In this document: positions 1-4,943 of the stretch, in pieces
Layout: each line of letters opens with the position of its first letter
Position numbering within the stretch: position 1 is the stretch's first letter
NCBI GenBank assembly: GCA_903970565.1
Contig: CAJCJE010000985.1
Span: forward strand, 1 to 5,733
From: Candidatus Melainabacteria bacterium
GTDB lineage: Bacteria; Actinomycetota; Actinomycetes; Mycobacteriales; Pseudonocardiaceae
Length of the DNA: 5,733 nucleotides
Reading direction: 5' to 3'
Notes under the pieces: model-generated
What the model saw: only the letters and a program-made list of their open reading frames with translations
Told to the model about the DNA's origin: nothing
The model's database searches: none
Translations under genes and position numbers: made by a program

Positions 1-1
1 A

Positions 2-171
2 CTACGACCCGCGCTCCTGTTTGTGGAGAACGTCGCCGCGCTTCGCTGGCGCAACGGAGGTCTCCACCGTGTACTCGGCGACCTGGCCGAAGCGGGGTAT
101 GACGCGGCGTGGCGTAGCGTCCGCGCCGCCGATGTCGGCGCGGCACACCGACGCGAACGGGTGTTCCTGCT
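2..171 (+). pseudogene. C5-cytosine DNA methyltransferase, central fragment (5' part; runs off window start, interrupted by element 1)
   Basis: The reading frame is open from base 2 and encodes methyltransferase motifs in the expected order. ENV (motif VI) lies at about 23-31, followed by a GGL..VL.DL.EAGYDA segment, then DVGAAHRRERVF (motif VIII type, R-x-R) at about 131-166. Enzymes of this family transfer a methyl group from S-adenosylmethionine to C5 of cytosine in DNA. The SAM-binding motif and the catalytic PCQ loop would lie upstream of the window. Similarity stops after VFLL, exactly where the inverted-repeat end of element 1 begins. The frame then runs on through antisense sequence, giving a spurious 672-codon ORF. 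The rest of the gene resumes at 2522. The family call is secure; the recognition sequence is unknown, and the gene is no longer functional as it stands. Confidence 0.85.
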
Positions 172-182
172 TTATCTGGACA
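172..182 (+). repeat. Terminal inverted repeat, left end of element 1
   Basis: TTATCTGGACA is the exact reverse complement of 2511-2521. The match ends at the next base on both sides, with a weaker TT agreement two bases further in. It falls precisely where methyltransferase similarity stops. The same sequence with two changes (TTATCTGCACT) marks the start of element 2 at 3685. Confidence 0.8.
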
Positions 183-262
183 ATTTCATGATCGACGGCT
201 GTGGATTCACGCGATCGTGTATCGCCCGATTCAGGCGGTCGCCCTCGGATACTCTCTGCCGT

Positions 263-1414
263 TCACACCTGGATCCCGGTGCCACTCATGGCCAGTTCCG
301 AGCGGATCAGCTCCAGCAGCCGGCCCATCCAGTTTCGTCCCTGCATCCCGCGCTGGCCCCAGAATGTCGAACCCACCTCGGTGTAGATCAGCCGCGTTGC
401 TCCTGTGGCCGTCAGCGTTTCGGCGAGATCGGGATGTTGGTTGAACTTCACGCGCAGCAGGTGTGCCATGACCGCTGTCCGTGCCTGGGGCCAGCCCACG
501 CGCAGGGTGGATTTCTCGGCAATCTTCTGGGCGGCGTATGGCGTGTCGGCGCAGCGAATCGCGGCTTGGTCCTGATCGTCGGCAACTGCCAGAGCCCAGT
601 AAGCGTGCGTGACGGTCGGATAGGTCTGTTCGTCGACGGTAATCGGCGTGGGGAACTCATTGCGCAACGCCAAGATGCCGGGATCCTGCGGCCAGCCGCG
701 CGGAAAGAATGCCTGGTTGATGATGATGCTGGTTTCGATCGGCTCGGTTTGACCGTCCGTCGGCGCCTTGTTCGCATAACGGTGGCGCTGTTGCTCCCGG
801 TCAGCGAAGTAGTCCAGAGCCGCGGAATGCACTTCCTCAGTGACCGCTACCGCGTGGCCGTATCGGTCGAGTTCACTGCCCGGCCCCGCCACCAGCACCC
901 GCAATGGCCAGTCTTTCCGATCCTGGTCACCAAGGGCATAGATCCGCATGTGTTCGGGAATCGCTTCGTACGTTGCGCGCAGCTTCGCACGGTTGTCCTC
1001 ACTCGGTTGGCCCCGGAAGACGTCAAGTGCTGCAAGGCACCGGTCCGTCGAGTCTGGCCGGCCATTGAGCTGGTCGACGTCGTCGCGGACCTCACCCAGC
1101 AACATCTCGGGGGTCAGCCAGGTCCGTGGCTCGGTGAATGTCCACGCCGCGAGGTGATGGGCCGAGGCTCGCGCGCCGTCGACCAGTTTGGTGGCCACCC
1201 AGCCCGAGGCGAGCTTGGTGGCGAACTCGTCGAGGGTCACCAGCCCCGAGCAGTCGACCATGCCATCCGCGTAGATCAACAGGTCCGTGAGGTAGTACGT
1301 TCCGCCGTTGCGGATGAAGGCGTGCCGCCAGGTTCCCTCGATGCGCTCGCCGTCCACGTTCCGCCAGGTTCGCTGTCGTATCCCCACGAGCGACAGCGTA
1401 GCTCCCGCTCTCAC
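263..1414 (-). CDS. NADAR-domain protein (YbiA-like C-terminal domain) with an uncharacterised N-terminal domain
   Basis: This is an intact 383-codon gene. Residues about 228-375 match the NADAR fold: TYPTVTHAYWA (264-274), a DTPYAAQKIAE segment (290-300), the GWPQART..M..LL..KF segment (307-324), LTATGAT.L (334-342) and WG..G..GRN.MG.LL (352-367). NADAR proteins bind or hydrolyse ADP-ribose-like N-glycosides; known roles are YbiA in riboflavin-intermediate damage control and NADAR antitoxins that remove ADP-ribose from guanine in DNA (DarT-NADAR). The N-terminal region (about 15-110; TWRNVDG, GGTYYLTDL, GWVAT) is a compact domain whose function I do not know; 111-225 links the two. The usual TVEH glutamate of NADAR appears as Thr269. 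The listed start is GTG at 1414; GTG at 1387 fits equally well because recognisable sequence begins near residue 14. Neither has a strong ribosome site. The gene lies 30 bp downstream of the recombinase remnant on the same strand, so it is probably element cargo. Confidence 0.8.
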   Translation of the reverse strand: MRAGATLSLVGIRQRTWRNVDGERIEGTWRHAFIRNGGTYYLTDLLIYADGMVDCSGLVTLDEFATKLASGWVATKLVDGARASAHHLAAWTFTEPRTWLTPEMLLGEVRDDVDQLNGRPDSTDRCLAALDVFRGQPSEDNRAKLRATYEAIPEHMRIYALGDQDRKDWPLRVLVAGPGSELDRYGHAVAVTEEVHSAALDYFADREQQRHRYANKAPTDGQTEPIETSIIINQAFFPRGWPQDPGILALRNEFPTPITVDEQTYPTVTHAYWALAVADDQDQAAIRCADTPYAAQKIAEKSTLRVGWPQARTAVMAHLLRVKFNQHPDLAETLTATGATRLIYTEVGSTFWGQRGMQGRNWMGRLLELIRSELAMSGTGIQV

Positions 1415-1444
1415 TCGGCGAGCCCGAAGACGCTATGCAAGTGG

Positions 1445-1680
1445 CTAGTTGTGGGACTCGCCGAGATCGTCCAGGAGGCTGGCGATGCGGTCAGCGGTGC
1501 GTTGGTGGCGTTCCACCTCGCGTTCCCAGCCACGGGTTACGGCATCGGCACAGAGTTGCCGTTCGGTGTCGAGGCGCGCCCGCAGTCGGTTGGCGTATTG
1601 CGGGGTGGTGACGAACTTGACGCAGTTGAGGTAGAGGTCGCACTCGCAAGGGCCTTCTTGCGGCAGGCGCAGGCAGCGCC
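1445..1680 (-). pseudogene. C-terminal remnant of a large tyrosine-recombinase-type protein
   Basis: A frame different from the upstream recombinase encodes CLRLPQEGPCECDLYLNC followed by KFVTTPQYA and a basic, probably helical tail ending GESHN at a TAG. The clustered cysteines (C-x-C-x5-C) and the C..KFVTTP.Y signature resemble the extreme C-terminus of the larger recombinases that accompany smaller integrases in actinobacterial multi-recombinase elements; this is from memory. No start codon or catalytic domain precedes it. The first codons of the open frame (GTG at 1711) are out-of-frame sequence of the neighbouring integrase. I read it as the surviving end of a second recombinase gene whose body was deleted. 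The boundary is uncertain by about 15 bp. Confidence 0.6.
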
Positions 1681-2456
1681 CTGCCCTCCAACAGATCGAC
1701 CACCCGGTCACGGCGGGACTTCTGCCGCACCCCGGCCGGGTGGTCGTTGCGCTTGCGGACGAACACGCGGCGCTGCCCGTAGGAGATGTCCTCCAGTTGC
1801 ATCCCCAGTGCTTCGCCGGGGCGCAGCCCGCCCTCCCACATCACCTCCAGCAGCGCGCGGTCCCGCCGGGTCCGCAGCTCAGACAGGACCGCTGTGTAGA
1901 TCTCGTCAGGCATCGGACGAGGCAGCGCCTCGACCGTCTTCACCCGCAACGCGCGGCGGATCGGCCGCTGTTGACGGGCGTTGTCCAACGGCGGCCGATA
2001 CCGGGCTGGAACGCGCGCGGCGGCGTGATCGGCGACCTTGACGATCGAGTTCTCTCGGCCTGAATAGGCCGCGCTGGCGATCAGGAACTCGTAGAACGAG
2101 GACACCGCCGCCAGTACTCGATTGCAGGTCTTCGCCGAGAGCACCCGACCCTGGCCGGTGACCACACCCAGCTCCAGGCGCTGGGCTCGCCGCGAAGAGG
2201 ACTGCAACCGCAGCCATTGCAGGAACTGCATCGCCTGGGGCGGACCGAATTCCGCGACCGGCAGGCCGGTCTCCCGGAGAAACAGGAACAGCTTCTGCAA
2301 GTCGTGGGCATAGGCCCGCACTGTGTTCGACGAGCATTCCCGTACGGCGAGCAGCCGCAGGAACTCGTCGACTTCGGCAACCACTTCGCCGCCGTCGTCC
2401 ACCAACCGCACTGCCGGCCGTCCAGGCCCGGGACCAGCCACTTTGTCCACACGCAT
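1681..2456 (-). pseudogene. Tyrosine recombinase (phage integrase family), 3'-truncated
   Basis: From ATG at 2456 the frame encodes a core-binding domain (about 25-130: STNTVRAY-like SSNTVRAYAHDL, SAKTCNRVLAAVSSFYEFL) and the start of the catalytic domain: RRDRALLEVMWEGGLRPGEALG with catalytic Arg212, and the RQKSRRDRVV strand with Lys246. Similarity ends near residue 258 (LLEG). The H-x-x-R, His and nucleophilic Tyr motifs are missing, so it cannot recombine DNA alone. Tyrosine recombinases cut and rejoin DNA through a 3'-phosphotyrosine; intact relatives are about 350-400 residues. AAGG lies 8 bases before the chosen ATG, which is 65 bases from the element end, almost the same spacing as in element 2. 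The open frame continues upstream to 3002 only because it runs antisense to the methyltransferase. Downstream it runs into an out-of-frame piece of another recombinase. Confidence 0.8.
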
Positions 2457-2510
2457 GCAGAGGACCTTATGCACAGCGATCAAGTTCGGCAGTCCCTGAG
2501 AAGGGTGAAC

Positions 2511-2521
2511 TGTCCAGATAA
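2511..2521 (-). repeat. Terminal inverted repeat, right (recombinase-proximal) end of element 1
   Basis: TGTCCAGATAA is the exact reverse complement of the left repeat at 172-182. Methyltransferase sequence resumes within a few bases to the right. Between this end and the recombinase start (2457-2510) there is space only for promoter and recombinase-binding sequence; I could not place a convincing -10/-35 pair. Confidence 0.8.
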
Positions 2522-3345
2522 GATGGTCGCCTGGCCGCGCCTCATTGCCCGCCCGGATGCTGCCGACACCGCAGGCGCGCGATGGCGACAACCGGGGGCC
2601 AGCAGATCCGGCACGACGTCGAGCTGGCGGGCACCAGGTGAGTCTGCACGATGCGGTGGACGCGGTGATGAAGTTGTTGCCCACGCCGACGGCGTCGGAC
2701 GCGAAGAACTGCACCCATCGGACGCAGAGTGGGGGGCCGTCGCTGCCCGACGAGGCCCGGCTGCTCCCGACGCCACATGCGCCGCACACCGAGACGGCGG
2801 GGCATCGGGCGGGCGAGAAGTTCCGGCCGCCGTCGGTGGACCGCGAGGCGTTCCTGCCAACTCCCAGGGCGACCGACGGGACGAAGGGCTGCCCCGCGCA
2901 GCGTGGCTCCAAAGGCGACTTGATGCTGCCGTCGGCTGTCATGCGGCTGCTGGCCCCGGAGAACGGCGACGGCATCTCGTAGCAGTCCCGGACTCGGCCC
3001 ACCGAACCGTCTCACCGGATCGTCATGAGGTGGCCTGGGTGATTACACGGCGGCGGTCCGGCGGTGGGAACAGGTCCTCGGACGGCCCGCGCCGTGTCCC
3101 ACGCAGCCTGGTCGGCATGGCGGTCCGGTGTTGGCTCCGGCCTTTGTGGAATGGCTGCAAGGGCTCGAACCTGGGTCACCGGTCTCGGGCTGCCGCGCAC
3201 CGCGGAACTGCGCGCACTGGGCAACGGCGTCGTCCCACAACAGGCCGCCTACGCGGTCGCGCTGCTGTTGACCGACCTCGCCGGGCTCCTTGGTGACGCC
3301 GCCGACGAGCGCGGCGCAGACGGGCGGGAGGCGAACGCGGCATGA
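2522..3345 (+). pseudogene. C5-cytosine DNA methyltransferase, C-terminal part (LPTP repeats and motif X), multiply frame-disrupted
   Basis: This is the 3' portion of the gene begun at 2-171. About 2548-2982 is one open frame holding four LPTP repeats (2560, 2677, 2764, 2854), including LLPTPTASDAKN and FLPTPRATDG, then GDLMLPSAV; such repeats fill the variable region of many actinobacterial and phage cytosine methyltransferases. A second frame (about 3029-3172) encodes GDYTAAVRRWEQVLGRPAP and PAFVEWLQGLEPG (motif IX region). A third (about 3172-3345) encodes WVTGLGLPRTAELRALGNGVVPQQA (split here as WVTGLGLP and RALGNGVVPQQA), motif X. The order is colinear with one protein, so frame changes near 2980 and 3172 and a TGA at 3026 look like lesions. 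The gene ends at TGA 3343-3345, overlapping the next start. Confidence 0.8.
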
Positions 3346-3684
3346 CCAGCCACCTGCCGAACCCGACTCCTGGCCCGGCCTTGCGGTTGCTCTCGCTCGG
3401 CGCCGGTGTGCAGAGCACCACGGTGTTGTTGCTCGCCTGCGACGGTGTGATTCCGCGCTTCGACTACGCCCTGTTCGCCGACACCGGGTGGGAACCGCGC
3501 CAGGTGTACGAGAACCTCGCGCGGCTGCGCGCCCATGCCGAGCAGGCCGGGATCCCGGTGCGCACCGTCTCGGCGGGCAACATCCGCACCGACGCGCTCG
3601 ACCCCGCCCACCGGTTCGTGTCGATGCCACTCCACACGCTCAACACCGACGGCTCCCGTGGCTTGGCCCGACGCCAATGCTCAG
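3342..3684 (+). pseudogene. PP-loop ATPase / PAPS-reductase-like protein, 3'-truncated by element 2
   Basis: ATG at 3342 overlaps the methyltransferase stop as ATGA, suggesting translational coupling in one operon. The frame encodes the adenylation PP-loop SLGAGVQST (residues 18-26), FADTGWEP (45-52), VSAGNIR.DALDPAHRF (76-92) and RRQC (110-113). These are characteristic of the PAPS-reductase-like PP-loop proteins often found beside DNA methyltransferases in actinobacteriophages and integrative elements. Such proteins use ATP to activate a substrate; the actual substrate of this subgroup is not known to me. Family members continue well past RRQC, but here sequence resembling the family stops at about 3684 and the element-2 end begins. 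The open frame continues by chance into the recombinase, producing an artificial 533-codon fusion ORF. Confidence 0.75.
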
Positions 3685-3700
3685 TTATCTGCACTATCTC
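3685..3700 (+). repeat. Element-2 terminal sequence, homologous to the element-1 ends
   Basis: TTATCTGCACTATCTC shares TTATCTG and the following AC with both element-1 ends. The partner repeat at the far end of element 2 is not in the window, so its identity as a terminal inverted repeat rests on similarity to element 1 and its position at the break in the PP-loop gene. Confidence 0.65.
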
Positions 3701-3734
3701 CCGCTGGTTGATCATGGCGCTCTACGTCGTGATC

Positions 3735-3740
3735 AAGGAG
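3735..3740 (+). promoter_or_regulatory. Ribosome binding site setting the recombinase start at 3747
   Basis: AAGGAG lies 6 bases upstream of GTG at 3747. It is the strongest Shine-Dalgarno match in the window and fixes the recombinase start inside a longer open frame that begins in the PP-loop gene. Confidence 0.8.
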
Positions 3741-3746
3741 ATACCA

Positions 3747-4943
3747 GTGGACCTTCGTCGTCAGCTCGTGGAAGGCCGTGCGCCCGTGCCCAGGGTCGGT
3801 TCAGTCATCAAGGTGGATCGAGTCCACCCACCGTTCGTCGTGCTCGACCCGACAGGTGCCGAGATCGTGGACATCACCGAGTACCTGCGGGACTTGGCAC
3901 TCGGCGACGGCAGCCCGCTAACGGGGCGCAGCTACGCCTTCGGCCTGCTCCGGTGGTTCCGCTTGCTGTGGCTGCTCGGAATGGCCTGGGAACGGGCGAC
4001 CGAATCAGAGGTCGCCGTATTGGTCGGCTGGCTGCGCACCGCGCCGAACCCGCAACGGCGACGGAGCGCACCAGCTACCGGCGGTCCGGGCGGGATCAAT
4101 CCGAGAACCGGCAAGCCGACGCTGGCGGCCGGCTACGCCCGCACGACGATCAACCACGCCCTGTCCTCGGTGAGCGGGTTCTACGAGTACCACGGTCACC
4201 ACGGCCGAGGCCCGGTGGTCAACCCCGTGCCCTCCTCGCCGCAACGCCGTCGCGCCCTGGCGCACCTGAGTCCGCTGGAACCCAAGCCGGTAGTCGGGCG
4301 AGCACGGCTGCGGCAGCGGGTGGTGCAACGACCACCACGGGCGATCCCGGATCGACTGTGGGACGAACTGTTCGACGCGATGGCCTGTGAACGCGACCGC
4401 GCGTTGCTGGAGTTCTTCGTCTCCAGCGGCGCCCGCGCCGCCGAACTGCTGGGCGTGACGCCGGAAGACCTGGACTGGGCAGGGCGCCAGATCTATGTGG
4501 TGTCCAAGGGCACCCGCGAGCGAGAGGCAATCCCGGCGTCACCGCAGGCGTTCGTCCGGCTGGCGCTCTACTTCGACGAGATCGGTACGCCCGCACAGGG
4601 CGAGTCGATCTGGCGCACTCGGCGCGGCGAAGACCGCCCGCTGACGTACTGGGCTCTGCGGCGAATCTTGCAACGCGCCAACACAGTCCTGGGGACGAAC
4701 TGGACCTGGCACGACGCCCGGCACACCGCAGCGACCCGGATGGCCAACAGCGGAACGCTGACCCTGCCGGAAGTCCAGGCCATCCTCCGGCACGCCAACA
4801 TCCAGACCACCAACCGCTACCTGTCCGTCGGCGTCGAGGAACTATTCGACAAGCTGACCGAGCACTACACCCGCCCCAAGCCACAGGCTCACTTCCCGAC
4901 CGGCTACGACGCCGCCGACATCGAGGCGGTGTTCGGTGCCTAA
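3747..4943 (+). CDS. Tyrosine recombinase / site-specific integrase, first recombinase of element 2
   Basis: This is a complete 398-residue protein of normal family length. The core-binding domain spans about 40-165 (ITEYLRDLAL, TTINHALSSVSGFYEY). The catalytic domain (about 195-372) has all expected residues: Arg230 in SSGARAAELLG, Lys254 in VVSKGT, His322 and Arg325 in WHDARHT, His349 in ILRHA and nucleophile Tyr358 in TNRYLS. It should cut and rejoin DNA at the element ends through a covalent phosphotyrosine, probably with the partner encoded downstream. The GTG start is chosen for its AAGGAG site; the longer frame back to 3342 belongs to the broken PP-loop gene. Its TAA overlaps the next gene's GTG by 8 nt, pointing to coupled translation. 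It corresponds in position and architecture to the truncated recombinase of element 1, but the two sequences are clearly diverged. Confidence 0.9.
   Translation: MDLRRQLVEGRAPVPRVGSVIKVDRVHPPFVVLDPTGAEIVDITEYLRDLALGDGSPLTGRSYAFGLLRWFRLLWLLGMAWERATESEVAVLVGWLRTAPNPQRRRSAPATGGPGGINPRTGKPTLAAGYARTTINHALSSVSGFYEYHGHHGRGPVVNPVPSSPQRRRALAHLSPLEPKPVVGRARLRQRVVQRPPRAIPDRLWDELFDAMACERDRALLEFFVSSGARAAELLGVTPEDLDWAGRQIYVVSKGTREREAIPASPQAFVRLALYFDEIGTPAQGESIWRTRRGEDRPLTYWALRRILQRANTVLGTNWTWHDARHTAATRMANSGTLTLPEVQAILRHANIQTTNRYLSVGVEELFDKLTEHYTRPKPQAHFPTGYDAADIEAVFGA

Larger units (their letters stand above)
172..2521. mobile_element. Element 1: tyrosine-recombinase transposon remnant carrying a NADAR gene
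   Basis: The 2350-bp segment is bounded by a perfect 11-bp inverted repeat (TTATCTGGACA at 172-182, its complement at 2511-2521). It sits inside a cytosine methyltransferase gene whose two halves lie directly on either side. Its genes are all on the minus strand: a tyrosine recombinase starting 65 bases from the right end, the C-terminal piece of a second recombinase, then the NADAR gene ending 90 bases from the left end. The recombinase-first, cargo-distal order resembles transposons mobilised by sets of tyrosine recombinases (Tn554-like or recombinase-in-trio elements); assignment to either group is inference. An internal deletion has removed most of the recombinase module, so it is probably no longer self-mobile. 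No target duplication was found. Confidence 0.8.

Noticed and set aside
183..262. Possible transcription terminator after the NADAR gene
   Set aside because: Only short imperfect stems such as GGCGGTCGCC were seen, with no convincing hairpin or T-run.
23..2041. 672-codon plus-strand open frame
   Set aside because: Only the first 50 or so codons are real (methyltransferase). The rest is antisense to the NADAR and recombinase genes and shows no protein-like features.
1491..3002. 503-codon minus-strand open frame as one gene
   Set aside because: The part upstream of 2456 is antisense to the methyltransferase and lies outside the element; the part after about 1680 is out of frame with the second recombinase remnant.
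3678..3684. Shared TGCT target motif at both insertion sites
   Set aside because: TGCT precedes TTATCTG directly at 168-171 but with three extra bases at 3678-3684; too short and inconsistently spaced to count as a target consensus.
3290..4390. 366-codon plus-strand open frame
   Set aside because: It overlaps the PP-loop and recombinase genes in another frame; composition is Arg/Pro/Ala-rich, typical of GC-rich shadow frames.
4219..4884. 221-codon minus-strand open frame
   Set aside because: It is antisense to the catalytic domain of the recombinase and rich in Arg, Ala and Ser with no motifs.
3342..4943. PP-loop/recombinase fusion protein of 533 residues
   Set aside because: The junction coincides with an element end, and the recombinase has its own AAGGAG site and GTG at 3747. 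The fusion is a chance open frame.
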